From NCBI RefSeq assembly GCF_000739375.1, contig NZ_CP006704.1:3286001-3350000 (forward strand): a DNA stretch of 64,000 nucleotides, read 5' to 3'. A program made the position numbers and the translations under genes. Positions 1-8,835 of the stretch are shown here, piece after piece (position 1 is the stretch's first letter; each line of letters begins with the position of its first letter). The notes beneath the pieces are model-generated. The model was not told the DNA's origin. It was given only the letters and a program-made list of their open reading frames with translations, and searched no databases. This DNA is from Comamonas testosteroni TK102. GTDB taxonomy: Bacteria; Pseudomonadota; Gammaproteobacteria; Burkholderiales; Burkholderiaceae_C.

Positions 1-1
1 C

Positions 2-388
2 GACCCGCAGCAAGCTGCCGACAGACACCTCAACGTCCGCATTCGTGTCAGCAGCGCCGATATGAACAGCAAGGACATCAACCAGGCCATCGCCGGCATG
101 GACTGGTTTGACTTTGCCCGCTATCCAGAGGCGGTCTTCGATACCCGCGAAATCCTCGGCACGCCGGGCACTGACCGTCATCTGGCACGCGGCACGCTGC
201 TGCTGAAAGGCGTTCGGCAGCCGCTTGCGCTGCCGTTCAGCTGGAAGCCCGAGCAGCGCCTGATCGAGGGCGAATTCCTTACCCGCCGCACCCTCTTCGG
301 CATAGGCACAGGACAGTGGCAGAGCAGCGACGCCGTGGGCGACGAGGTGAAAGTGAAATTTCGCGCCCGGCTGCGCGAGCTGCCATGA
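2..388 (+). CDS. YceI family protein, 5' truncated by window edge
   Basis: The open frame enters from the left edge, so the N-terminus is missing; the ATG at 62 is internal, because the residues before it (DPQQAADRHLNVRIRVSS) already belong to the fold. The visible 128 residues match the C-terminal half of a YceI beta-barrel: the NVRIRVSSADMNSKDIN strand, a DWFDFARYPEAVF segment, the GTLLLKGVRQPLALPF strand, and the closing GEFLTRRTLFGIGTGQW with VKVKFRARL. YceI proteins are usually periplasmic and bind isoprenoid or other apolar ligands. The stop overlaps the start of a second YceI paralogue by 4 bp, so the two are translationally coupled. Confidence 0.85.
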   Translation, partial: DPQQAADRHLNVRIRVSSADMNSKDINQAIAGMDWFDFARYPEAVFDTREILGTPGTDRHLARGTLLLKGVRQPLALPFSWKPEQRLIEGEFLTRRTLFGIGTGQWQSSDAVGDEVKVKFRARLRELP

Positions 389-1122
389 AGGCCGTCAAAC
401 CGCAGATTGCGGTCCTGATGGTTCTGATGGCCCTTGTGACCCTGATTGCGGGATGCTCCCAACCGGGGCTGGAAGCCGTGCCGCCCACCAGCCCGCAGGC
501 AAGGCCTGCCGACTTTCCTGCAGCCTTCTACGAGCAGGCCGCAGCCAGCGGTCAGCAGGTACTGAAGGTAGACACCTCGCGTTCACTGGTCTCCATCACT
601 GTGCGTCGCGCTGGCGCCCTGGCCAGCCTGGGGCACGATCATGTGATTGCCAGCCGGCAGCTGCAAGGCTATGTGGCGCCCCGGTTGGGCCGGGCCGACC
701 TGTATGTGGCGCTGGACAGTCTCTCGGTCGACGAACCCGCTCTGCGTGCCGCTGCGGGCCTGGACACCCAGCCCAGCGCCGCCGATATCGAGGGGACCCG
801 CGCCAATATGCTGAGCAGGGTGCTGCAGACCCAGCTCCATCCGTTTGCACGCGTTCAGGTGCGCACCACCCCGAATGCGGACGGCGAGGTCGTGCTGGTC
901 GTGGAACTCACCGTCCACGGAGTCACGCGCAGCCTGAGCGTTCCGGCCCGGATCGTGAAGGAGCAAGGTGCTATCCGTATCAGCGGAGCGTTGAGCATCG
1001 ATCAATCAGACTTCGGCATCACGCCTTTGTCCATCCTGGGCGGCGCCATCCAGGTCCGGGATAGGCTCGATCTGAGCTTCGAAGTGCTCGCCGGCCCAAT
1101 GAAGCGGGAATCCGGATCATGA
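385..1122 (+). CDS. YceI family lipoprotein
   Basis: The ATG at 385 overlaps the upstream TGA (ATGA). An earlier in-frame start would run into the previous gene and lose the signal peptide. Residues 1-25 form a lipoprotein signal (MKAVKPQIAVLMVLMALVTL) with lipobox LIAGC, so the protein should be exported and lipidated. The rest is YceI-like: DTSRSLVSITVRRAGALASLGHDHVIAS, a central helix-rich insert, then VELTVHGVTRSLSVPARI, SIDQSDFGITPLSILGGAIQVRDRLDLSFEV. A lipidated YceI next to a soluble one, followed by an exported SRPBCC protein, suggests a periplasmic system handling an apolar ligand. The ligand is unknown. Confidence 0.82.
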   Translation: MKAVKPQIAVLMVLMALVTLIAGCSQPGLEAVPPTSPQARPADFPAAFYEQAAASGQQVLKVDTSRSLVSITVRRAGALASLGHDHVIASRQLQGYVAPRLGRADLYVALDSLSVDEPALRAAAGLDTQPSAADIEGTRANMLSRVLQTQLHPFARVQVRTTPNADGEVVLVVELTVHGVTRSLSVPARIVKEQGAIRISGALSIDQSDFGITPLSILGGAIQVRDRLDLSFEVLAGPMKRESGS

Positions 1123-1706
1123 GACCAGGGAGTTGGCGTGCCCCGAGCGCAGCGCTGCTGCTGATCTGCTGCGGCCCGCTGGTGTCGGCACAGCAGCTGC
1201 AGATCGAGACCGCCGAGCAGGATGAAGCCGTGCTGGTAAACGCCTCGGCCATCATGCAGGTCAGGCCGGCCACTGCCTGGAGCGTGATTTCCGACTACGA
1301 GCATCTGGCCGAATTCGTGCCTGGAATGCAAAGCTCTCGCGTGCTGCAACGCAACGGCAACCAGGTGGTGGTGGAGCAGAAAGGCAGTCTGGGATTCCTG
1401 TTCTTTCGCCAGGCCATCGAAATCAGGCTGGCCGTGAACGAATGGCCGCATCAGCGCATCATCGCCCATGCGGTAGGCGGCAATCTCAAGCAGATGGACG
1501 GCAGCTATACCCTGGAAACCCTGGCGGACGGCCGTGTACGCCTGAGCTATAGCGCCCGCCTGGTTCCTGCGTTCACCATCCCCCCGCTGCTCGGAAAAGC
1601 GGTGGTGCGCCAGTTGCTGACGCGCCAGTTCAAGGCACTGGTGGATGAAATCCTGCATCGCGAGGCATTGAGCCTCGGAAGCGACAGCCTGCCATCAAAA
1701 AATTAG
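1119..1706 (+). CDS. exported SRPBCC (START/polyketide-cyclase-like) family protein
   Basis: The start overlaps the previous stop by 4 bp, making this the third gene of the operon. A cleavable signal peptide (about residues 1-24, ending LVSAQQ) precedes a single START-like domain: VLVNASAIMQVRPATAWSVISDYEHLAEFVPGM near the N-terminus, then VVVEQKGSLGFLFFRQAIEIRL and a C-terminal helix VRQLLTRQFKALVDEILHR. This is the coenzyme-Q-binding/polyketide-cyclase type of hydrophobic-pocket fold. The reaction, if any, cannot be read from the sequence. Pairing with two YceI proteins supports an apolar ligand in the periplasm. Confidence 0.75.
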   Translation: MRPGSWRAPSAALLLICCGPLVSAQQLQIETAEQDEAVLVNASAIMQVRPATAWSVISDYEHLAEFVPGMQSSRVLQRNGNQVVVEQKGSLGFLFFRQAIEIRLAVNEWPHQRIIAHAVGGNLKQMDGSYTLETLADGRVRLSYSARLVPAFTIPPLLGKAVVRQLLTRQFKALVDEILHREALSLGSDSLPSKN

Positions 1707-1867
1707 CGCAAAGCCTCTCATTGCGAGGAGTACTACCGGATTTTCCGTGACGATCCGCCAAAGCAGTCCAGGGCGTATCCAAGCCTGCACAGAGAGCGAT
1801 TTGCCTGGCCGCCGGGAAGCCATGACTGCCGGCATTCGTTCATCAAGCGCCGACAGCCATGGCGTTT

Positions 1868-3271
1868 TCAGGCCTTGAAAGTCAGCCAAGGCTTCAATTT
1901 CAGGCTCGCCCGGATCAGCCCCGCCTCCTCCTGCGCCTGCAGCACCGGTCCCACGGGTTTGTAGGCACTTGGAGCCTCCTCGATCAAGCGCTCCTCGCGC
2001 AGCGTGATGCACTGCCACATGGACTCGATCAGCGGCTGCTTCATGCGGCGTGTGTCCTGTCTGCGCACCTGCCGACCTGCGCCGTGGCTGCACGATTGCA
2101 GCCAGTCTTCATGGCCCAGGCCCTTGACAAGGAAGGAGTAGTCGCCCATGGAGCCCGGAATCAGCGCCCACTGGCCGTCGTGCGCCGGGGTCGAGCCCTT
2201 GCGGTGCACATTGAACTCGCCTTCGGTCATCACCACGTTGTGCGGCACATCCACAATCAGGCGCGATGCATCGGGCGCGGCAATGTCCTCCAGTTCTTTG
2301 CGCACCAGCTCGGCCAGCGCCATGCGGTTGAACCATGCATAGCGCGCGGCCACGCCCATGGCCTGCAGGTAATCCTGGGCCAGCGCACCGCTCAGACCAT
2401 ACAGGCCGTGCCGCGGGTGCTTGATGCCTTGCGGCCATTGCTGCCTGGCCAGATCCATCCAGCGGCGGCCGACATAAAAGCCGACATCGCGCGAGCCGGT
2501 ATGGATCATCACCGTGACATCACCCTTCTTGAGCCCTGCCGCATAAGCGGCGTGGCGATCGAAAATCTCATCGACCACGCAGAACTCCAGAAAATGATTG
2601 CCGCTGCCCAGGTCGGCGGCAGACGGCGGGCGCAACAGCTCACGCGCCTGCAGCAGGGCTTCGGGCGCGTAACGACTGCGGCCCGCAAAGCCTTGCAGTC
2701 CCACGCAGCCGGCCAGCTCGGCCTGCAGGCGATCGCGATTCACGCCCTGCCACAGGCCAGCATCAGGCAAGTGTTCAATAAAGGCATCCGGGCCCTCGTC
2801 GAACAATGCCTTGAAGCCTGCGCTGCGCACGGGTACATCGCGCCCGTTCTGCAAGATGACCCGGGTCAGACGCTGGACGATGGTGGTTCTGTGCAGCTCG
2901 GCCTGCGCCTGGGTCAGGCCCGTGCTCAGCAGGCGTATGCCGCAGTTGATATCCGTGCCGATGGCAGCAGGAATCACGAAATCCGGCGATGTCGCCACCA
3001 CGGCCCCCACTGGCGCAATGCTGCCGGGGTGAAAGTCCGGCGTGGCACAGGCTTTGCAGACTGCGCCATGGCCCTGCGGGTCGGCGACCGAGGCAAACTC
3101 CAGCAACTGGCTGACGGCCTTGTGCTCCAGCGGCAGACTGTCAGGCAGCAACACAGTGGCGGCCGCCTGCTCGTTATGGATTTGATAGATGTGGTCCCGA
3201 TACGAGACCTGGATGCCCTGACGTGACAGAGCTTTTTGCAGTCGGGAAAGCTTCCCGGAAAGATGGGGCAT
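1868..3271 (-). CDS. RtcB family RNA-splicing ligase
   Basis: This belongs to the GTP/Mn-dependent RNA ligases that join 2',3'-cyclic phosphate ends to 5'-OH ends. Visible family signatures are CKACATPDFHPG (residues 72-83), GTDINCGIRLL with the metal-binding Cys near 110, DLGSGNHFLEF, MIHTGSRDVG and, near the C-terminus, SHGAGR with the histidine that carries the GMP. At about 467 residues it is longer than E. coli RtcB (about 408). I chose the ATG at 3271 (MPHLSGKLSR); an upstream in-frame ATG at 3346 would add 25 residues with no family character. Neither start has a clear ribosome binding site. No RtcA cyclase or RtcR regulator is nearby, and the gene stands alone. Confidence 0.85.
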   Translation of the reverse strand: MPHLSGKLSRLQKALSRQGIQVSYRDHIYQIHNEQAAATVLLPDSLPLEHKAVSQLLEFASVADPQGHGAVCKACATPDFHPGSIAPVGAVVATSPDFVIPAAIGTDINCGIRLLSTGLTQAQAELHRTTIVQRLTRVILQNGRDVPVRSAGFKALFDEGPDAFIEHLPDAGLWQGVNRDRLQAELAGCVGLQGFAGRSRYAPEALLQARELLRPPSAADLGSGNHFLEFCVVDEIFDRHAAYAAGLKKGDVTVMIHTGSRDVGFYVGRRWMDLARQQWPQGIKHPRHGLYGLSGALAQDYLQAMGVAARYAWFNRMALAELVRKELEDIAAPDASRLIVDVPHNVVMTEGEFNVHRKGSTPAHDGQWALIPGSMGDYSFLVKGLGHEDWLQSCSHGAGRQVRRQDTRRMKQPLIESMWQCITLREERLIEEAPSAYKPVGPVLQAQEEAGLIRASLKLKPWLTFKA

Positions 3272-3460
3272 GATGCTGAGAAAAACAGGTACGCAACAGC
3301 GCATCTCCGAATCTGGGAGATGCAACGCACCTTCGAGCAGCAGCATCAGGAAGGATGGGTAAGCCGCAGATTCTAATGATTAGCGGCCCGGCCGCCAAGC
3401 ATCGGTGTTGCCGGCAGGCTGCAGTGCACTTGATGGGCCAAGGCACTTTTCATCAGGACT

Positions 3461-3850
3461 TCAATCAAGAAAGCGCGCTGCCACGGCCGGGTCCGGCATC
3501 AGGCATTGCTCGCTTTTGCCAAACCAGCGGTAGCGGTTTCTGGCAATCAGGCGATAGAGCGCATCGCGCAATGCAGCGGGTATCAGTCGGAACAGCGCTG
3601 TCAGGCGCCAGGGCCAGCCCAGCGCGTGCAGCACGCGCAGGATGGCATCGGTGTGCTGCCAGGAACACTTGCCGTCGACCAGCAGCAGGGTTTGCAGACC
3701 TTCCAGGCGCAGGCCCGCATCGGCCAGCAGCTTGCCGCCTGCCTCTCCCTGGATGGCGGCGAACTGAAAAATGCCATGCTTGTCGTGCTTGAGCAGAAAC
3801 TGCACCCAGCCGTTGCACAGCAGGCATTGCGCATCGAAGACCACAATCAT
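3461..3850 (-). CDS. DUF393 (DCC family) thiol-disulfide-like protein
   Basis: The 129-residue protein starts MIVVFDAQCLLCNGW. The start is fixed by an AGGAG ribosome binding site just upstream and by a 4-bp overlap with the preceding gene. The D-x-x-C-x-x-C motif (FDAQCLLC) at the N-terminus defines the DCC/DUF393 family, predicted to be thioredoxin-like redox proteins. The middle (FQFAAIQGEAGGKLL) and the end (ARNRYRWFGKSEQCLMPDP) also fit. It is the last gene of an operon with a DUF4166 protein and a saccharopine-dehydrogenase-like enzyme. Confidence 0.85.
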   Translation of the reverse strand: MIVVFDAQCLLCNGWVQFLLKHDKHGIFQFAAIQGEAGGKLLADAGLRLEGLQTLLLVDGKCSWQHTDAILRVLHALGWPWRLTALFRLIPAALRDALYRLIARNRYRWFGKSEQCLMPDPAVAARFLD

Positions 3851-4392
3851 TTTTTCTCCTCGGGCAGCCGCAGGTGGCCTCGGTAACTGGCCACTACGCC
3901 AATCAGCGGGACTGCCGCCTCGATATGAAACTGCAAGCGCTGCCCGACCCCGGTTTCCTCGGCCACGATGCGCGGCGCCAGCCAGCCCGGACAAGGGATG
4001 CCCAGAAAATACAGGCGCTGCAGTCGCATGTGCAGCCGTCCATCCACCGCCCGCAGGGCAAAGCACAGCCGCGCTGGCCCGAGACGCTCGACCAGGCCGC
4101 CTTGGTGCAAATGCATGCTGGAGCGCATGACCTGCTCGGGGAAGATGCGAGTCCAGGTCTCGGCGTCCGGACTGGCCTGCAGCTCGAAATGAATCTCCCC
4201 CTCAACGGCCGTGCGCGGCGTACCCAGGGCCAGGCCCAGCAACCTGGCCAGCAGCGTCCGGGGCGCGCCGGTCTGCACCCTGCCCTCCAACTCATGCTCG
4301 CCCTGCAGGCGGTGAAAGCGCTGCAGCACGGCATCGAGCCTGCCGAACTCTTCACCCATGGCCTGCTGAAACAAGGAAGCGCTCTGCGTCAT
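3847..4392 (-). CDS. DUF4166 domain-containing protein
   Basis: This 181-residue protein has the DUF4166 pattern: an N-terminal helix (FQQAMGEEFGRLDAVLQRFH), then GRVQTGAPRTLLARLLGLALGTPRT, the strand-rich middle TWTRIFPEQVMRSSMHLHQGGLVERLGP, and a C-terminal FLGIPCPGWLAPRIVAEETG. Family members are often fused to, or encoded beside, saccharopine-dehydrogenase-like NAD(P)-binding proteins, exactly as here. It overlaps both neighbours by 4 bp, so the three proteins are probably made together. Biochemical role unknown. Confidence 0.82.
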   Translation of the reverse strand: MTQSASLFQQAMGEEFGRLDAVLQRFHRLQGEHELEGRVQTGAPRTLLARLLGLALGTPRTAVEGEIHFELQASPDAETWTRIFPEQVMRSSMHLHQGGLVERLGPARLCFALRAVDGRLHMRLQRLYFLGIPCPGWLAPRIVAEETGVGQRLQFHIEAAVPLIGVVASYRGHLRLPEEKK

Positions 4393-5501
4393 GGGGCCAG
4401 CTCCTGCATCCGGATGTCCAGCCCCCGAGCCTCGGCCATGAAGTCCTGAAGCGTCAGCAGCCCCATGCAGGGCCGGGCACCAGGCGCCAGCGCAGCACCT
4501 GCTGCCAGCTTGCGCACCAGTGCACTGGCTGCCAGCGTGGGAACATAGGGCCCGTCGCCGGAGCCCGCCGTCAGCACCCAGCTACGCTGGCTGGCTTGCC
4601 CCTGTGCATCCAGCCCACTGACGGTGACATGCATGGCACCCACATCACTGCCCCGCTTCTTGAACCAGTCCGCCATGCGCTTGAGCGTGCTCGCATGGAT
4701 GGACCAGTCGCGCACCAGCCCTTGGTGCGCCAGACAGGCCATGGCGTTCATGCCTCGGTGCAGAAGCGGCAACTCAAGCCCCGCGCCAAATCTGACAGAA
4801 CAGTTCTGATAACGACGCGGCAGCAATGCAAGATCGGGCACATCGCAGGCCGACAGCAGCCGCCGCCCCACGGGAGCCGGATAGTCATGTGCATAGCTGC
4901 GCAGCCAGCCGATCACGGCCTGCTGGCCCGCACCGGGCAGTGGCTTGCCGCAATAGCTGAGGATGGCAGCGACGGTGGACAGGCCTCTGTCCGTTCGATT
5001 GCCCGGGCTGATGCCGATGTCGATATGGTCGACGCGAGCCATGCTCCTAGCCAGCGCATCCACCACCGCCGAGGACAGCGCCGGCACCGAGCTGGCACCA
5101 CTGAGCAGCAGCACGCCGGCAGCTTTGGCCTGCGGCTCGAGCTGGTCTATGCCGCAGACAAACTCACGTCCATCGGCCAGATCCACATAGTGCACGCCGA
5201 CCTGGGCACAGGCCAGGGCCACGCGGTAGTCCTGCCCCTGAAACGGGCCCGAGGTGTGAATGAGCGCATCCACCGCCAGGGCCTTGAGCCGTTCTTGCAG
5301 CCCCGGAGCCATCACGTCCAGCACCGCATGGCTCAGGCTTGCGCGGGCATCCCGGGCCAGACCTTCAAGCAGCGCATGCGCCGCAGAAGCCGAGCGCCCT
5401 GCCACCACGATGTGCAGACCGCTTTGCCTGGCCAGGCTGGCAACCAGGCGACTGCCGAAGAAGCCATAAGCACCAACGACCATGACCTTGAATTCACGCA
5501 T
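4389..5501 (-). CDS. saccharopine dehydrogenase-like NAD(P)-binding protein
   Basis: The Rossmann fold begins at once (MREFKVMVVGAYGFFGSRLV, a GxxGxxG variant), followed by SGPFQGQDYRVALACAQVGVHYVDLADGREFV, typical of the saccharopine dehydrogenase/trans-acting enoyl reductase superfamily. I chose the ATG at 5501 because it lies directly before the first beta strand; the ATG at 5561 would add 20 unrelated residues. It is the first gene of the operon with DUF4166 and DUF393 proteins. The substrate is not deducible. An oxidoreductase acting on a lipid-like or amino-acid-like compound is possible, and lysine metabolism is not implied. Confidence 0.8.
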   Translation of the reverse strand: MREFKVMVVGAYGFFGSRLVASLARQSGLHIVVAGRSASAAHALLEGLARDARASLSHAVLDVMAPGLQERLKALAVDALIHTSGPFQGQDYRVALACAQVGVHYVDLADGREFVCGIDQLEPQAKAAGVLLLSGASSVPALSSAVVDALARSMARVDHIDIGISPGNRTDRGLSTVAAILSYCGKPLPGAGQQAVIGWLRSYAHDYPAPVGRRLLSACDVPDLALLPRRYQNCSVRFGAGLELPLLHRGMNAMACLAHQGLVRDWSIHASTLKRMADWFKKRGSDVGAMHVTVSGLDAQGQASQRSWVLTAGSGDGPYVPTLAASALVRKLAAGAALAPGARPCMGLLTLQDFMAEARGLDIRMQELAP

Positions 5502-5568
5502 GCCCCAGTGTAGCTGGACGCAAGTTCCGCCCTGCAGCCCAGACACGGCAGACGCCTTCATGGCCGGC

Positions 5569-6891
5569 TCACAGCCCGTGCTTGCGAATCTTGTCGTGCA
5601 GCGTGGTCTTGGGAGTGTGCAGCGCCTGCGCCGTGCGCGTCAGATTGCCTTCGTTGTTGCGCAGGGCTTCGGAAATCAGGGAACGCTCTATGGACTCCAT
5701 GGTCGACGCCAACGAAGCAGCAGTCCCGGGCGTGGCGCCCGACGGGGATATGCCGGCATCCAGCCCCAGCGTGATGCGCTCGGCCGTGTTGCGCAGCTCG
5801 CGCACATTGCCGGGCCAGTCGTGGGCCAGCAAGGTCTGAAGACGCTGCGGCGTCAGTTCGGCCACAGGTCGCTGGTGGCGGGCCGCGGCCTGCAGCGCGA
5901 AATGCTCGAACAGCAGCGCAACATCCTCGCGGCGCTCACGCAGCGGGGGCAGGTTCACGGTCGCCACATTGAGACGATAGTAGAGATCGGAACGAAACAG
6001 GCCCTGGCGGCTGAGCTCCAGCAGATCGACCTTGGTTGCCGCAATCACGCGGCAATCCACGGGAATGAGCGTGTTCGATCCCAGACGCTCCAGCACTCTT
6101 TCCTGCAGCACGCGCAGCAGCTTGGCCTGCATGGCCAGGGGCATGCTCTCGATCTCGTCGAGAAACAGCGTGCCACCGCTGGCATGCTCGATCTTGCCAA
6201 TGCGCTTTTTGCCTGCGCCGGTAAAGGCCCCGGCCTCGCTGCCGAACATTTCGCTGTCGAACAGGGTTTCCGGCAGACCGCCGCAGTTGATGGCGACGAA
6301 ATTGCCGCTTTTGCGCCGGCTGGACTCGTGCAGGCTGCGCGCGACTCTTTCCTTGCCGGTGCCGGTTTCACCCCAGATCAGCACATCGGCCTCGCTGGCC
6401 GCAAGGCTCTGCAAGGTACTACGCAGCTGCTGCATGGGCAGCGACCGCCCCAGCAACTGGTGCTGCAGCACATCCCGGCTCTGCAGTTGCTGACGCAGGC
6501 TGCGCACCTCCAGCACCAGACGACGTCGCTCCAGCGCACGGTGCACGGTCTCCACCAGGCGCTCAGGCGCAAATGGCTTTTCCAGAAAATCGGCCGCACC
6601 ATCCTTCATGGCCTGCACGGCCATGGAGATATCGCCGTGACCGGTGATGAGAATCACGGGCAGCTCGGCGTCCAGCGCGCGAATCGCGGCCAGCAGCCCC
6701 AGCCCGCTCATCTGGGGCAAACGGATATCGCTGACCACCACGCCGGCGAAATCCGGCGACAGGCGCTTTAGCGCCTGCTCGGCACTGCTCGCACAGACGC
6801 AGTCCAGGCCCTCGAGGCGCATGGTCTGCTCGCAGGCCATGGCGACATCGGCATCGTCTTCAACGATCAGGACTTGGAGGGATGGGTTCAT
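5569..6891 (-). CDS. dctD: C4-dicarboxylate response regulator DctD (sigma-54 activator)
   Basis: This has a three-part NtrC-type architecture. The receiver has acidic residues E11/D12/D13, phospho-acceptor D55 and K105. The AAA+ domain has Walker A GETGTGKE near 174-181 and the sigma-54 contact loop GAFTGA at 221-226. A Fis-type helix-turn-helix sits at the C-terminus (NNEGNLTRTAQALHTPKTTLHDKIRKHG). Phosphorylated by DctB, it should drive sigma-54 transcription of dctA; matching promoter and upstream sites lie at 10303-10430. It begins 13 bp after dctB, in the same direction. Confidence 0.9.
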   Translation of the reverse strand: MNPSLQVLIVEDDADVAMACEQTMRLEGLDCVCASSAEQALKRLSPDFAGVVVSDIRLPQMSGLGLLAAIRALDAELPVILITGHGDISMAVQAMKDGAADFLEKPFAPERLVETVHRALERRRLVLEVRSLRQQLQSRDVLQHQLLGRSLPMQQLRSTLQSLAASEADVLIWGETGTGKERVARSLHESSRRKSGNFVAINCGGLPETLFDSEMFGSEAGAFTGAGKKRIGKIEHASGGTLFLDEIESMPLAMQAKLLRVLQERVLERLGSNTLIPVDCRVIAATKVDLLELSRQGLFRSDLYYRLNVATVNLPPLRERREDVALLFEHFALQAAARHQRPVAELTPQRLQTLLAHDWPGNVRELRNTAERITLGLDAGISPSGATPGTAASLASTMESIERSLISEALRNNEGNLTRTAQALHTPKTTLHDKIRKHGL

Positions 6892-6904
6892 GGGCAGCAG
6901 GCAA

Positions 6905-8779
6905 TCAGGACAGCGGCCGAGTATCCACCAAGGGAAGGCGCAGCGTGAAGATGGCCCCGCCTTCCGGATGGTTGCCGCCGCTCAGGCCGCCACCTGCTGC
7001 ATGGGCAATTTCTGCCGACAGCGGCAGGCCCAGACCCAGTCCCAAACCCTCGGGCTTGGTCGTGAAAAAGGGCTCAAACAGCCGCGCCTGAGCCTGCTCG
7101 CTGAGTCCGGGGCCATGATCGCGCACCGTGATCTGTGCCCAGGCACCGGACCGGTTGCAGGCAATTTCCACGCACCGCGTGCAGCCGCCCTGCACGGCGT
7201 CCAGCGCGTTGCTCAGCAGATTGATCAGCACCTGCTGCACACGATTGGCATCGCACCAGGCACTCAGCGCGAGATCCGAAGGCTGTCGCACGATCATGAC
7301 GCCGCTTTGCGCAATGCGCGGCTCCAGCAGGGTCAGAGCGCCATCGACCACCTTGGCCAGTTCGACCTGTGCCGGCTGACCCGCGGACTTGCGCGCAAAG
7401 TTGCGTAGCTGTCCGGTAATACGTCCCATGCGCTCCGTCAGCTCGGCCATGCGCTGCAGATTGCTGTGCACCATCTCGCCCTGGCCGCGCTCCAGAAAAC
7501 GCTGGCTGTTGCCGGCAAGCGCCCGCAACGCCGCCAGGGGCTGATTCAGCTCATGGGCCACTTCTGTGGAGAGCTGGCCGATGACGGCCAGTTTGCCAGC
7601 CTGCACCAGCTCATCCTGCGCAGCGCGCAGTGTGGTCTCGGCATGCATGCGCTCCACAACCTCCTGCTGAAGTGCCAGATTGGCGTTCTGAAGATCGGCC
7701 GTGCGCTGCTGCACTTTCTGCTCCAGCACCTCGTTGGTCTGCTTCAGAGCCTGCTGGGCCGCCAGTTGCTCGCGCACATGCCTGCGCCGCTGATAGAGCA
7801 AAGCCCCCAGCAAAAACATCAATGCAATCAACACCCCGGTCACCCATGCACGGCTCGCCGCCAGCTGCAATGCAACACTCAGGGGAGACAGCACGGTGAT
7901 CTGCCAGGGCGTGCCGGCCAGCGGCGTGGACTGCGCCAGAAAGCGACCCGCACTCGGCCCTGCCGCGGCATCCTTGAGATCAGGAATGCTGACCTGCCTG
8001 ATACCCGTGGCACCGCTCACACCTCCCCAGCTCAGCGACCTCAGATTCAGACGGTTGTATTTCTGCGACGCTTCCAGCTCCGCGCGTCTTGCTTCGTTCA
8101 GCGGCTGCAAGGTGGCAAAGCGCCAGGCAGGCATGTTGCTGAGGATGACCACGGTGTTTTCATCGCTGACCATTACCGGCGACTCTGCGCTGGCCCAGGA
8201 CTGCTCGAGCTGCGCCAGCCCGACCTTGACCACCACCACGCCATGCAGCTCGCCCTGGCCCAGGGTCGTGGTCAGGTAATAGCCAGGCTCACCACGCGTG
8301 GTGCCGACACCGAAGTAGCGCCCCCGCCCTTCCCGCAGCGCCTGCTGGACATAGGGCCTGAAGCCGAGGCTCTCGCCCACAAAGCTGTCAGCGCGGCGCC
8401 AGTTGCTGGCGGCCAGCACAAGACCCTGGTGATCCAGCATGTAGACGCTGAGCGTGCCCGCTCGGCGGCTCAGCTCTTCCAGATAGAGGTTGGCACGGGA
8501 TTGCAGCGTTTCGTCGCCTGGCGATTTCAGCAGGGACAGGATCTCGGGCTGCAGGGCCACCACATCGGGCAGAAAGGCAAATTTGTCGATCTCGCGCCGA
8601 AGGCTGGCTGCATAGAGATCGAGGCGGTTGTTGCCGGCTGCCGCCACCGTCTCGAGACCGATCTTGACAAAGCCCTGATAGCCCAGCCAGCCGCCCAGGC
8701 TGCTTGCAGCCAGCCAGAGCAGGATCAGCAAAGCAGCGCGCAGGTGCGGGGGCAGGAAAGCTAGCATGGTGCGGGCCAT
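6905..8779 (-). CDS. dctB: C4-dicarboxylate sensor histidine kinase DctB
   Basis: This is a membrane sensor kinase: transmembrane segment near the N-terminus (ALLILLWLAASSLGGWLGY), a periplasmic double-PDC/Cache sensor of about 260 residues, and a second transmembrane helix (AWVTGVLIALMFLLGALLY). A coiled-coil linker follows (QQALKQTNEVLEQKVQQRTADLQ), then the phosphoacceptor segment LSTEVAHELNQPLAALR and an HATPase domain (NLLSNALDAV, DHGPGL, GLGLGLPL). The start is uncertain: the ATG at 8779 places the first membrane helix correctly, while a TTG at 8821 would add 14 residues. The gap to dctA is only about 57 bp, so dctA-dctB-dctD may be partly co-transcribed. Confidence 0.88.
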   Translation of the reverse strand: MARTMLAFLPPHLRAALLILLWLAASSLGGWLGYQGFVKIGLETVAAAGNNRLDLYAASLRREIDKFAFLPDVVALQPEILSLLKSPGDETLQSRANLYLEELSRRAGTLSVYMLDHQGLVLAASNWRRADSFVGESLGFRPYVQQALREGRGRYFGVGTTRGEPGYYLTTTLGQGELHGVVVVKVGLAQLEQSWASAESPVMVSDENTVVILSNMPAWRFATLQPLNEARRAELEASQKYNRLNLRSLSWGGVSGATGIRQVSIPDLKDAAAGPSAGRFLAQSTPLAGTPWQITVLSPLSVALQLAASRAWVTGVLIALMFLLGALLYQRRRHVREQLAAQQALKQTNEVLEQKVQQRTADLQNANLALQQEVVERMHAETTLRAAQDELVQAGKLAVIGQLSTEVAHELNQPLAALRALAGNSQRFLERGQGEMVHSNLQRMAELTERMGRITGQLRNFARKSAGQPAQVELAKVVDGALTLLEPRIAQSGVMIVRQPSDLALSAWCDANRVQQVLINLLSNALDAVQGGCTRCVEIACNRSGAWAQITVRDHGPGLSEQAQARLFEPFFTTKPEGLGLGLGLPLSAEIAHAAGGGLSGGNHPEGGAIFTLRLPLVDTRPLS

Positions 8780-8835
8780 GTTAGCAGCGCCCGACACAGC
8801 GGCAGGCAGTAAGTCGGGCAAGGCGGGGGTCAGGC

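Noticed and set aside
1859..3226. A 455-codon plus-strand frame opposite the RtcB gene
   Set aside because: Shadow of the RtcB coding strand; no family signature.
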